A stretch of DNA of 64,000 bases, taken from assembly GCF_026420845.1 (NCBI RefSeq), contig NZ_JAOWCB010000009.1, positions 124,001 through 188,000 of the forward strand. Reading direction: 5' to 3'. The stretch's first letter is position 1; each line of letters opens with the position of its first letter. The translations under genes were made by a program, and so were the position numbers. Of this stretch, positions 27,096 to 34,670 are shown piece by piece. The notes beneath the pieces were generated by a model. The model saw nothing but the letters and a program-made list of their open reading frames with translations. It ran no database searches and was not told where the DNA came from. This DNA is from Streptomyces sp. PR69. Its GTDB lineage: Bacteria; Actinomycetota; Actinomycetes; Streptomycetales; Streptomycetaceae.

Positions 27096-27977
27096 TCAGT
27101 CGTGCGCCACGACGGCCACGGGCGCGACGCAGTGATGGATCACGGCATGGGCGACATGGCCGATGTGGGCGCCGAGCGGGGAGGAGCGGATGCGGCGGCC
27201 GACGATGACGAGGTCGGCGTTGTCCGCCGCGTACACCAGCTCACGGGCGGGCGGGCCGATGACGGGGCGTTCGGTGATCCGCACCGAGGGGAACTTGATC
27301 CGCCACGGGGCCAGCATGTCGCTCAGCGACTGGGCGACGGTCCCGCCGACCTCCAGCTGGATGCCGGGGTCGAGCACGGGCGCGTAGCTGAAGACCGGCG
27401 GCAGCGTCCAGGCATGCACGACGCGCAGGGTGCAGCCCCGGCGCGCCGCCTCCTCGAAGGCGAAGGCCAGCAGCGGCTCGCAGGACTGGTGGATGTCCAC
27501 GCCCAGGAGCACTTCGCCGTACGGCCCCGAGCCGCCACGGCCCGCACCGCCCGCCCGCGTGTCGTCGGCCCGCACCAGCACGACCGGCCGCTCCGTGGCG
27601 CCGACCGTGGCCAGGCCGACCGAGCCGACGAGAAAGCCCAGCACCGCGCCCAGGCCGCGGGAGCCGAGGACCAGCAGGTCCGCGTCCAGCGCGTCGACGG
27701 CGAGGGCCGCCGCCGGCCTGCCGGACAGCCGACGGGTGCTGATCTCCAGCCCCGGGTGGCGTCGCCGCAGCTCCTGTGCCGCCTCCGCGAGGATGCCGTC
27801 GGCCCAGCCGCGCACCACGTCGGGCCGCACCATCGGGGCGGCGGAACCGGCTGCGACCTCCTCGGCGTGCACAAGACGCAGCGCGGCCTGCCGCAGCAGA
27901 GCCTCCTCTGCGGCCCATTCGGCCGCGGCGAGACTCTCCGGCGAGCCGTCCAGACCGGCGACCACATGCTGTGCCAT
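27096..27977 (-). CDS. Universal stress protein, two UspA domains
   Basis: A 293-residue tandem USP. Domain 1 starts QHVVAGLDGSPESLAAAEWA and keeps the ATP-binding loop G-x2-G-x9-G-S (GSRGLGAVLGFLVGS). Domain 2 starts EVLLGVDIHQSCEPLLAFAF but its loop is altered (GRRIRSSPLGAHIGH), so it probably does not bind ATP in the usual way. The ATG at 27977 follows AAGGAGG. Upstream at 28047-28084 lie two DosR-like boxes. Mycobacterial tandem USPs such as Rv2623 are DosR-induced and regulate growth arrest; the same type of role is inferred here. Confidence 0.92.
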   Translation of the reverse strand: MAQHVVAGLDGSPESLAAAEWAAEEALLRQAALRLVHAEEVAAGSAAPMVRPDVVRGWADGILAEAAQELRRRHPGLEISTRRLSGRPAAALAVDALDADLLVLGSRGLGAVLGFLVGSVGLATVGATERPVVLVRADDTRAGGAGRGGSGPYGEVLLGVDIHQSCEPLLAFAFEEAARRGCTLRVVHAWTLPPVFSYAPVLDPGIQLEVGGTVAQSLSDMLAPWRIKFPSVRITERPVIGPPARELVYAADNADLVIVGRRIRSSPLGAHIGHVAHAVIHHCVAPVAVVAHD

Positions 27978-28046
27978 GGCACGGACCTCCTTCCGGCCGC
28001 CCATACGGCCGCACCCTCAGCGTCGCCGCCGCACGGGCGGGACAGC

Positions 28047-28084
28047 AGGGGCCGACAGTCCCGCCGCGGGACCGAACAGCCCCT
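28047..28084. promoter_or_regulatory. Paired DosR-like boxes upstream of universal stress gene
   Basis: AGGGGCCGACAGTCCC (28047-28062) and GGGACCGAACAGCCCCT (28068-28084) have their CCGA cores 20 bp apart, 70-107 bp upstream of the USP start. On the minus strand they read GGGACTGTCGGCCCCT and AGGGGCTGTTCGGTCCC, close to the inverted GGGAC/GTCCC layout of DosR sites. Confidence 0.6.
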
Positions 28085-28116
28085 CTCCGGACCTCCGGCC
28101 CCCGCGGCGGCCCCGG

Positions 28117-29508
28117 TCACGGCTGGGACGGCGGCTGCGACTGGTCGGGCCGCGGTTTGTCGGGCGTTGAGGCCCTCGGAGGGGCACGGTTGCCTGCGGT
28201 GAGACGGCCGCGCACCTCGTCGGTGAGCGCGGTCAGCCGGGGGGAGAAGCCGGGCGCCGGGGCCTCAGGGCCGCGGATGCGCCGTGCGGCGGGCGGCAGG
28301 GCGGCGAGGTCGGCCTCGAAGCGGGCGCGGGCGCCGGCGAGCGTGTCGGCGGGACCGGTTCTGTGCCCGCCCCGCATCACCGTGCGCAGCAGCGGTTCGG
28401 CGTCCTCGCCGGCCGGCTCGTCGTACAGCCCGATCACATCGGCGCATCCGGGGCGGCGGAAGACCTGCTTGCGGCCCGGTGCGGTCACCTTCGCCGACGA
28501 GAGCTTCATGACCGGTCGGCCGTCGTACGCGACGAGCTTGTACGCCGCGTCGAGATAGGGGGCGTCGGCGGCGACGCCCACGCGGGTGCCGACGGCGTAG
28601 ACGTCGACCGGCGCGCCCGCCCGCACCAGGGCGTCCACGCCGTACTCGTCCAGTCCGCCGCTCACGATGATCCGCACATCGCCGAGCCCGGCGTCGTCGA
28701 GGATGCTCCGCGCCCGGCGGGCCAGCGCCTCCAGATCGCCGCTGTCCAGCCGGACGGCGCAGCCCGGCCCGCGCCGCAGCTCTGCGAGGACCCGGGCCGC
28801 CACGGCGACGCCCGCCTCGGTGTCGTAGGTGTCGACGAGGAAGGTGACCGGCCCCGGGTGGGCGCGGGCGAACGCCCGGAACGCCTCCTCCTCCCCGGGG
28901 AACGCCTCGACGTAGGAGTGGGCCATCGTGCCGGAGGCTGGGATGCCCAGCCGCACGGCGGCCGCCACGTTGCTGGTGCCCGCGAAGCCGGCCAGCGCGG
29001 ACAGCCGGGCCGCCTGCAGCCCCGCCTGCGTGCCGTGCGTGCGCCGCAGCGAGAAGTCGACAAGCGGCTTGCCCGCGGCCGCCAGCACACAGCGCGCCGC
29101 CTTGGAGGCGACGGCGGTCTGATGGCACACCTGGTTGAGCAGATACGTCTCGACGAGCTGGGCCTGCGGCAGCGGTGCGGTGACCTCCAGCAGCGGCTCG
29201 TCGGCGAAGACGAGCCGCCCTTCCGGAACCGCGCGCACCTCCCCGTCGAACTCCAGGCCGAGCAGCGGCTCCACATCCCTGGCGGGCCGCCCCAGGGCCT
29301 CGGCGAAGTCCCTCACCTCCCGCGGGCCGACCCGGAAGCCGGAGAGATAGTCCAGGACGGGCTCCAGCCCGGCGGCCACCAGAAAGCCCCGGCCGGCCGG
29401 CAGATCCCGGACGAACAGGCTGAATGTGGCGTCCTGCCGCATGTCCTCGCGCACATAGGACAGCGCCATGGTCACTTCGTACAGATCGGTGACGGTGACG
29501 TCGGACAT
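28117..29508 (-). CDS. pncB: Nicotinate phosphoribosyltransferase
   Basis: A 463-residue enzyme making nicotinate mononucleotide from nicotinate and PRPP in the NAD salvage pathway. Family motifs: DLYEVTMALSYV near the start, NQVCHQTAVASKAARCV, DFSLRRTHG (with the phosphorylatable His region), TSNVAAAVRLGIPASGTMAH, FLVDTYDT, RLDSGDL and VSGGLDEYG. The last 25 residues are a disordered Pro/Gln/Ser tail. It lies 35 bp after OsmC on the same strand, so they form an operon behind the 30281-30317 box pair. M. tuberculosis PncB2 (Rv0573c) is in the DosR regulon, matching this context. Confidence 0.94.
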   Translation of the reverse strand: MSDVTVTDLYEVTMALSYVREDMRQDATFSLFVRDLPAGRGFLVAAGLEPVLDYLSGFRVGPREVRDFAEALGRPARDVEPLLGLEFDGEVRAVPEGRLVFADEPLLEVTAPLPQAQLVETYLLNQVCHQTAVASKAARCVLAAAGKPLVDFSLRRTHGTQAGLQAARLSALAGFAGTSNVAAAVRLGIPASGTMAHSYVEAFPGEEEAFRAFARAHPGPVTFLVDTYDTEAGVAVAARVLAELRRGPGCAVRLDSGDLEALARRARSILDDAGLGDVRIIVSGGLDEYGVDALVRAGAPVDVYAVGTRVGVAADAPYLDAAYKLVAYDGRPVMKLSSAKVTAPGRKQVFRRPGCADVIGLYDEPAGEDAEPLLRTVMRGGHRTGPADTLAGARARFEADLAALPPAARRIRGPEAPAPGFSPRLTALTDEVRGRLTAGNRAPPRASTPDKPRPDQSQPPSQP

Positions 29509-29543
29509 CGTGCGCTCGCCGGTCCCTTCCGGGCACATACGGA

Positions 29544-30212
29544 TCACACCCTGTCTGTGTCGCCCTGCTGCTCCCCGTGCACGGTGAAGGTCACCTCGGG
29601 CGGCGTCTCCAGGGTGTTCGCAACCGTGCAGTGCGCGGCCACGGCCTCAAGGGCCTTGACGCGGGAAGGCGGCACCTGCGGAGCGTCCACCCGGACGGCG
29701 ACCGAGGCGACGCGGGCCGGGCGGTCCCCGGCCATCGTGTAGTCGGCGCGCACCCGGAGCCCGTCCCGGCTGAGGCCGTGCCGGTCGAGGAACCGGCCCG
29801 CATAGTGCGCGGTGCACGAGGCGAGCGCGGCCGCGAACAGCTCGACCGGGGAAGGGGCGGTGTCGGCCCCGCCGTCCGCGACCGGCTGATCGACCGTCAC
29901 CACATGGCCGCGGACGCTCACCTCATAGGCGTCGCCGCAGATCGGGACGGCCTCGGCCCGGCCGGGCGGCCCCGGTGCGGGCGGCTCGACGGCCGCGGCG
30001 TGGAAGAGCAGCAGCCCGGCGATGCGGCGCGCCTCCTCAGGCGTCAGGGAGGCCCACACCTCACCGTGGTCATAGGGCTCCCAGGCGGTGTCCAGCACCA
30101 CGCGCCCCATTCCGGGCGGCAGCGGCTCATGGCCGAAGCGCGAAACGCTGATGGTGCGGCCGCACCGGGTGTGCACCCGGCTGCCGTTCCCGGTCTGATC
30201 GTCCTGGGCCAC
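29544..30212 (-). CDS. OsmC family peroxiredoxin-like protein with N-terminal extension
   Basis: A 222-residue protein. Residues from about 90 on are OsmC: EVSVRGHVVTVDQP, PSPVELFAAALASCTAHYA with the first redox Cys, and AVAAHCTVANTL with the second. These two cysteines reduce organic hydroperoxides. The first 80 residues are extra (TRCGRTISVSRFG, GRVVLDTAWEPYDHGEV, LTPEEARRIAGLLLFHAA) and look like a separate small domain I cannot name. The GTG at 30212 has GGGAGG nine bases upstream; an ATG at 30221 sits directly against that site, so it is less likely. It precedes the pncB gene in an operon. Confidence 0.85.
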   Translation of the reverse strand: MAQDDQTGNGSRVHTRCGRTISVSRFGHEPLPPGMGRVVLDTAWEPYDHGEVWASLTPEEARRIAGLLLFHAAAVEPPAPGPPGRAEAVPICGDAYEVSVRGHVVTVDQPVADGGADTAPSPVELFAAALASCTAHYAGRFLDRHGLSRDGLRVRADYTMAGDRPARVASVAVRVDAPQVPPSRVKALEAVAAHCTVANTLETPPEVTFTVHGEQQGDTDRV

Positions 30213-30280
30213 GGCTCTCATCCTCCCGGTCCGCCCGGTCCGCCAGACTTCGAGCCTGCGGGCCGGACCGCGCGCGGAAC

Positions 30281-30317
30281 AGGGCCGGGCGGGGGCCTTT
30301 CCGGACCGGTCGGCCCT
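30281..30317. promoter_or_regulatory. Paired DosR-like boxes upstream of osmC-pncB
   Basis: AGGGCCGGGCGGGGGCC (30281-30297) and GGACCGGTCGGCCCT (30303-30317) have CCGG cores about 21 bp apart, 70-105 bp upstream of the OsmC start. The second box is a good match to those before other stress genes; the first is weaker. Confidence 0.45.
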
Positions 30318-30353
30318 GGCGCGGCCGGCGGCCGGGTGCTTTCCTGGAGATGA

Positions 30354-30443
30354 CGGAAAGGGCCCACGAGAGGGCGCGGAGAAGCGGCTTTCCGCCGCGC
30401 ACCGCGCAATCAGGATCCGCGAGAAGCGGATGGGCCCTTTCCG
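30354..30443. promoter_or_regulatory. 13-bp perfect inverted repeat upstream of universal stress gene
   Basis: The 312-bp divergent gap between OsmC and the next USP holds no gene. Besides the box pair it has CGGAAAGGGCCCA (30354-30366) and its exact reverse complement TGGGCCCTTTCCG (30431-30443), separated by 64 bp that include two GAGAAGCGG direct repeats. It ends 90 bp before the USP start. It could be an operator pair that loops, or an RNA stem. Confidence 0.5.
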
Positions 30444-30533
30444 CCTGCCGGGGCCCGCGGAGGCTGTTCGCCCGCCCCGCCCCGCCGCCCATGTCAGGCA
30501 CCGCTGCTGCGAGCACGAGAGGCAGTGAGAACG

Positions 30534-31457
30534 ATGGTCCAGCCGCTTGTCGTGGGGGTCGACGGATCCGGGCCCAGCCTTGAGGCGCTGGACTGGGCGG
30601 TGGACGAGGCCGTCCTGCACCGGGTGCCGCTGCATATCGTCCACGCGTCGAGCCGGGAGCGGTTCGAGGGACGCCGGCCTGCGTTCGACGTCCGGCGCGA
30701 CGCCGGACGGACCCTGACCGAGAACATCGCCGCCGTGGCGCTCGAACGCGCCAGAAGGCGCGCGGCGGACATCGCGGACGCCGCGGACGCCGCGGACGCC
30801 GCGGATGCCCCGGACACCGAAGTGACCAGCGAAATCGCGAAGGAGGACGCGGCGCACGCGCTGATCGGGCGCAGCCGTGACGCCTTCGCCGTGGCGGTCG
30901 GCAGCCGCGGCCGGGGTGCGCTGGCGGGGCTGCTGCTGGGCTCCACCGGCCTCTCCGTCGCCGCGCACGCGGAAAGCCCCGTCTTCGTCGTCCGCGGCGA
31001 ACCGCCCCGCGGCCCCGGCCAGACCGGCGACGGTGTGGTGACCGTCGGCGTCGGCGACCCCGAAGAGGCGGCCGCGGCCCTCGATTTCGCGCTGCGCGAG
31101 GCGGAGGTGCGCGGCACGGCCGTACGCGCGGTGCACGCCTGGCAGACCCCCTCCCTGGACCTGTCCGACCATCCGGAGTTCGCGGACGCCGAAACCGGCA
31201 GTCGGCGCGGCATGGAGGAGACCAGGCTGGAGGACGCGCTGGCCGCGGCCGGCCGCCGGCGCCCCGGCGTGGTGGTGGAGCGCGGCACCGTCGAGGGCCA
31301 TGCGCGCGACGCCCTGCTGCGGGCCTCGGCGGGCGCCGGACTGCTCGTCGTCGGCGCACGCCGCCGCGGCGGACACATCGGCATGCAGCTCGGGCCGGTC
31401 AACCACGCCGTGCTGCACCACGCCGACTGCCCCGTCGCACTGGTCCCGCACCGCTGA
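30534..31457 (+). CDS. Universal stress protein, two UspA domains
   Basis: A 307-residue tandem USP. Domain 1 begins PLVVGVDGSGPSLEALDWAV and has the ATP loop GSRGRGALAGLLLGS. An in-frame run of ADAADAADA (residues 81-93), encoded by perfect 9-bp repeats of GCCGCGGAC, interrupts it before helix 3. Domain 2 (VVTVGVGDPEEAAAALDFAL) has a degenerate loop (GARRRGGHIGMQLGP). The ATG at 30534 is preferred to an in-frame GTG at 30525. It is followed after 150 bp by the phosphoribosyltransferase-hydrolase gene. Confidence 0.9.
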   Translation: MVQPLVVGVDGSGPSLEALDWAVDEAVLHRVPLHIVHASSRERFEGRRPAFDVRRDAGRTLTENIAAVALERARRRAADIADAADAADAADAPDTEVTSEIAKEDAAHALIGRSRDAFAVAVGSRGRGALAGLLLGSTGLSVAAHAESPVFVVRGEPPRGPGQTGDGVVTVGVGDPEEAAAALDFALREAEVRGTAVRAVHAWQTPSLDLSDHPEFADAETGSRRGMEETRLEDALAAAGRRRPGVVVERGTVEGHARDALLRASAGAGLLVVGARRRGGHIGMQLGPVNHAVLHHADCPVALVPHR

Positions 31458-31470
31458 CCTCGCCGCCCGG

Positions 31471-31515
31471 GTCCTCGGCAGCCGGGTCCTCGGTGGCCGG
31501 GTCCTCGGCAGCCGG
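31471..31515. repeat. Three tandem 15-bp repeats downstream of universal stress gene
   Basis: Three head-to-tail 15-bp units starting GTCCTCGGCAGCCGG; the middle unit differs at two bases. They begin 14 bp after the USP stop codon. Non-coding. Confidence 0.8.
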
Positions 31516-31607
31516 GCCCGCCGGCCGCCGCGCCCGACTGCCCGGCCCGCATCGGGGCACTCTGAAAGCACCGGCGGCCGCACAGCAGGCCTTCAGGAGG
31601 TCGGACC

Positions 31608-32963
31608 ATGTACTTCCAGGACCGTGTCGACGCCGGACGGCGGCTGGCCGCCCGGCTGGAGCACCTCAAGAGCCAGGACGTGATCGTGCTGGGGCTGCCC
31701 CGCGGCGGCGTTCCGGTCGCCGCCGAGGTCGCCCAGGCGCTCGACGCCCCGCTTGACATCTGCCTGGTCCGCAAGCTGGGCGTGCCGTACCAGCCGGAGC
31801 TGGGCATGGGGGCCATCGGCGAGGACGGCGCGCGCGTCGTCAACGACGAGGTCATGGGCCGGGCGGGCGTCTCCCCGGCGGACCTCGCGGAGGTCGAGCG
31901 GCATGAGCGCGGAGTGCTGCACGAGCGCGCCCGCCGCTACCGGGGCGACCACGCCCCCGCCGCCCTTGACGGCAGGACGGCCGTGGTGATCGACGACGGT
32001 GTGGCGACCGGCTCCACCGCGCTCGCCGCCTGCCGGATCGTCCGGCAGCGCGGCGCGGCCCGGGTCGTGCTGGCCGTGCCCGTGGCCCCGCCCGGCTGGA
32101 CCGACCGGCTCGGGGCGGCCGCGGACGAACTGATCAGTCTGGACACCCCGCCCGGCTTCTACGCCATCGGGCAGTTCTACGCGGACTTCGACCAGACGAG
32201 CGACGAGGAGGTCCTCGCCTGTCTCGCGGCCGCCGAGAGGCGCTCGCGCGCACGCGGCGACCCGCGGGGGCGGGCCGGGCAGGACACGGGCGGTTCCGCC
32301 GGACCCGTGGACCGGGAGACCGATGTGACCGCCGGGCCCGTACGGCTCCAAGGGCATCTGACCATCCCCGAGGGCGCTGTGGGCGTCGTGATGTTCGCCC
32401 ACGGCAGCGGCAGCAGCCGGCACAGCCCGCGCAACCGGTTCGTCGCGGCGGGGCTGAACGAGGCCGGGCTCGGCACCCTGCTGTTCGACCTGCTCACCGA
32501 GCAGGAGGCGCATGACAGGGCCAAGGTGTTCGACACCCCGCTGCTGGCCCGCCGGCTGGCGGACGCCACGGCGTGGCTGCGCGAGCAGCCGGAGGCGGAG
32601 CGGCTGGCCGTCGGCTACTTCGGCGCCAGCACCGGCGCGGCCGCCGCCCTGTGGGCCGAGACGGAGACCGACGCGCCGATCGCCGCGGTCGTCTCCCGCG
32701 GCGGCAGGCCGGATCTCGCCGGCTCCCGGCTGCCGCGCGTCAGCGCCCCCACGCTGCTGATCGTCGGCGGCGAGGATGTGATGGTGCTCGACCTCAACCG
32801 GCAGGCGCAGGCCCGGCTCCGCTGCGAGAACCGGCTTGAGGTGGTGCCCGACGCCACGCATCTGTTCGAGGAGCCGGGCGCCCTCGAAGCGGTCACCGAG
32901 CTGGCCGGGAACTGGTTCACCGACCACTTCGCGGCGCTGTCGCACACCGCGTCCGGACGGTGA
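31608..32963 (+). CDS. Phosphoribosyltransferase-alpha/beta hydrolase fusion (Rv0571c-like)
   Basis: A 451-residue two-domain protein. Residues about 1-210 are a type I phosphoribosyltransferase: VIVLGLPRGGVPVAAEVA and the PRPP-binding loop VVIDDGVATGSTALAA. Residues about 235-445 are a dienelactone-hydrolase-like domain: VVMFAHGSGSSRHSPRN with the oxyanion region, GYFGASTGAAAAL holding the nucleophile (GASTG), and a C-terminal PDATHLFEEPGALE with the catalytic His. A short charged linker joins them. The M. tuberculosis counterpart Rv0571c has the same fusion and is DosR-induced. The substrate is unknown. GGAGG lies just before the ATG. Confidence 0.88.
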   Translation: MYFQDRVDAGRRLAARLEHLKSQDVIVLGLPRGGVPVAAEVAQALDAPLDICLVRKLGVPYQPELGMGAIGEDGARVVNDEVMGRAGVSPADLAEVERHERGVLHERARRYRGDHAPAALDGRTAVVIDDGVATGSTALAACRIVRQRGAARVVLAVPVAPPGWTDRLGAAADELISLDTPPGFYAIGQFYADFDQTSDEEVLACLAAAERRSRARGDPRGRAGQDTGGSAGPVDRETDVTAGPVRLQGHLTIPEGAVGVVMFAHGSGSSRHSPRNRFVAAGLNEAGLGTLLFDLLTEQEAHDRAKVFDTPLLARRLADATAWLREQPEAERLAVGYFGASTGAAAALWAETETDAPIAAVVSRGGRPDLAGSRLPRVSAPTLLIVGGEDVMVLDLNRQAQARLRCENRLEVVPDATHLFEEPGALEAVTELAGNWFTDHFAALSHTASGR

Positions 32964-33003
32964 GACCCGGTGCCGGGCCGGCTGCCCGAGAGCGGCTCAG
33001 AGC

Positions 33004-33048
33004 TGTCAGGGACGTCAGTGCCGTCAGGGCTGTCAGGGCCGTCAGGCG
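33004..33048. repeat. Five tandem 9-bp repeats at the hsp20 stop codon
   Basis: Five 9-bp units: TGTCAGGGA, CGTCAGTGC, CGTCAGGGC, TGTCAGGGC, CGTCAGGCG. The last unit contains the hsp20 stop codon (minus strand). Frame-preserving unit length means that slippage would not alter the protein. Confidence 0.75.
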
Positions 33049-33464
33049 GTGTGCTTGATCTGGACGTGCCTGGCCTCGCGCTTCTCCTCGCCGAGACCGA
33101 CGCTGACCGTCAGCATCCCGTCGGCGTACTCGGCCTTGACGTCGTCCTCCTTCGCACCGGCGGGCAGCGCCACACTGCGGGTGAACGACCCGTAGCGGAT
33201 CTCGCTGTGGGTCTTGTCGACCTCGCGCTCGGTGCGCTCCGCCTTGATGCTCAGCATGCCCTCCTCGACGGTGACGTCCAGGTCCTTCACATCGATCCCG
33301 GGCAGCTCGGCGCGGACCACATAGCGGTCGTTCTCCGTGTACGACTCGATCCGCACGGTGTAGAGATCGGCCATGGCCGGCATGGCGAACCGGGAGGGGA
33401 ACGCCTCGAACCACTCGGGCAGATCCGGGAACGGGAACCTCTGCTTGCGTGCCAGTGTCGCCAT
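33042..33464 (-). CDS. Small heat shock protein, Hsp20 family
   Basis: A 140-residue alpha-crystallin-type chaperone. The crystallin domain spans about residues 38-135: IESYTENDRYVVRAELPGID, DVTVEEGMLSIKAERTE, SFTRSVALPAGAKEDDVKAE and the A-x-x-x-n-G-x-L core YADGMLTVSVG. The short N-terminal arm is FPDLPEWFEAFPSRF. It prevents aggregation of unfolded proteins. The ATG at 33464 follows GAGGCAGG. It is divergent from a USP gene, and both share the box pair at 33543-33580. HspX of M. tuberculosis, the leading DosR target, is the same family. Confidence 0.93.
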   Translation of the reverse strand: MATLARKQRFPFPDLPEWFEAFPSRFAMPAMADLYTVRIESYTENDRYVVRAELPGIDVKDLDVTVEEGMLSIKAERTEREVDKTHSEIRYGSFTRSVALPAGAKEDDVKAEYADGMLTVSVGLGEEKREARHVQIKHTA

Positions 33465-33542
33465 GATTCCTGCCTCCTCGGCAGCGAGCCGGACGGTGGG
33501 CTTCGGACACCTCCAGTGCAGCGCCGCGCACGGGCGGCGCGC

Positions 33543-33580
33543 AGGGGCCGAACAGTCCGCATCAGGGGCCGAACGTCCCC
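33543..33580. promoter_or_regulatory. Paired DosR-like boxes in the hsp20-usp divergent promoter
   Basis: AGGGGCCGAACAGTCC (33543-33558) and AGGGGCCGAACGTCCCC (33564-33580) lie 21 bp apart start to start in the 170-bp divergent region. The first is about 80 bp upstream of hsp20, the second 55 bp upstream of the USP. This is the clearest pair in the window. Confidence 0.65.
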
Positions 33581-33634
33581 CCGACACACGCCGTCCGCCG
33601 GGCCTACGGTGCAGTCACCAGCCATGGAGGAGCC

Positions 33635-34519
33635 ATGACTTCCGCCAGTGAGAACCCCCCGGTCGTCTTCGGCGTCGACGCCCAGGAGCCAGCCGACGCC
33701 GCCGCGGACTACGCCGCGGACGAAGCCGCACGCCGCAGAACCTCGCTGCGCCTGGTGCACGCGGTGCTCCCGATGACCCACCATGTGCGCGGCGTCGAGG
33801 AGACGGCCCACCACAAGGCGCTGCGCGAGCTGGGCGACGAGGCGCTCGACAAGGCCACGGCACGCGCCCTGGAGCGCCATCCCGGTCTGGAGCTGTCGAC
33901 GTACATCACGGACGCCACCCCGGCGCAGGTCCTGGTCCAGCAGTCGCGGCACGCCTGTCTCGTCGTCGTGGGCTCACGGGGGCTGGGCAGGATCGCCCAG
34001 AAGCTGAGCGCCTACTCGGTGGCCGAACCGGTCAGCTCCCACGCGGCCTGCCCGGTCGCGGTCGTGCCCGAGGGGGAGCAGGCCGTCGAAGAGCCGCCGT
34101 ATGTGGTGGCCGGAGTCGACGGCAGCGCGTCCGGGACGGCGGCCCTCGACCACGCTCTGGAAGCCGCAGCCCTGCGCGGGGCCTCGGTCCGCGCCCTGTG
34201 GGTCTGGCAGCCGCCGCTGCTGGCCTTCCTGGAGGACGACCGCCCGGCGCTTGAGGAATGCCGCACCCGGCTGGAGGAAGCCGTCGCGGCCCGCGCCGGG
34301 GCCTTCCGCGAGGTGCCGCTGACCCACGCCGTCGTACGCGGCCACCCCGTCGACGTGCTGGCCGAGGAGTCCGGCAGGGCGCTGGCCCTGGTCGTCGGCC
34401 GCCGCGGCAGCGGAGGTTTCCGCGGCATGCTGCTCGGCTCCGTCTCGTACGGTCTGCTGCAGCGCGCGGAGTGCCCGGTGATCACGGTCCCGGCGCCGGA
34501 GGGCCAGGACGAGATCTGA
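33635..34519 (+). CDS. Universal stress protein, two UspA domains
   Basis: A 294-residue tandem USP. Domain 1 has VVFGVDAQEPADAAADYAAD, where the usual DGS is replaced by DAQ, and the loop (GSRGLGRIAQKLSAYSV) lacks the final G-S, so ATP binding there is doubtful. Domain 2 is intact: YVVAGVDGSASGTAALDHAL and GRRGSGGFRGMLLGS. The reverse pattern (degenerate domain 2) is seen in the other three USPs here. GGAGG precedes the ATG. It shares a divergent promoter with hsp20. Confidence 0.92.
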   Translation: MTSASENPPVVFGVDAQEPADAAADYAADEAARRRTSLRLVHAVLPMTHHVRGVEETAHHKALRELGDEALDKATARALERHPGLELSTYITDATPAQVLVQQSRHACLVVVGSRGLGRIAQKLSAYSVAEPVSSHAACPVAVVPEGEQAVEEPPYVVAGVDGSASGTAALDHALEAAALRGASVRALWVWQPPLLAFLEDDRPALEECRTRLEEAVAARAGAFREVPLTHAVVRGHPVDVLAEESGRALALVVGRRGSGGFRGMLLGSVSYGLLQRAECPVITVPAPEGQDEI

Positions 34520-34535
34520 CCGCCTCTCCCCCGGC

Positions 34536-34575
34536 AGGGCCGACCGCCGCACGGTACGGGGCCGACCGGCCCTGA
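34536..34575. promoter_or_regulatory. Paired DosR-like boxes upstream of CBS-BON gene
   Basis: AGGGCCGACCGCC (34536-34548) and CGGGGCCGACCGGCCCTGA (34557-34575) lie 21-22 bp apart, about 95-135 bp upstream of the CBS-domain gene. The second is a strong box, the first a partial one. Confidence 0.5.
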
Positions 34576-34608
34576 GAATCCGGCCGTGCGCGACGAAGAC
34601 TGGATACG

Positions 34609-34644
34609 CAGACCACACAGACCACCCAGACCACGCAGACCACA
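34609..34644. repeat. Four tandem 9-bp CAGACCACN repeats
   Basis: CAGACCACA, CAGACCACC, CAGACCACG, CAGACCACA in direct tandem, between the box pair and the ribosome site of the CBS-BON gene. They lie in the probable leader, so they may affect expression, or may be neutral slippage. Confidence 0.8.
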
Positions 34645-34670
34645 CGAGCAGCCGGAGTGAGGAGCCCACG

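Noticed and set aside
31471..31515. 15-bp tandem repeats considered as a CRISPR array
   Set aside because: The units are contiguous with no spacers, and no cas gene lies near.
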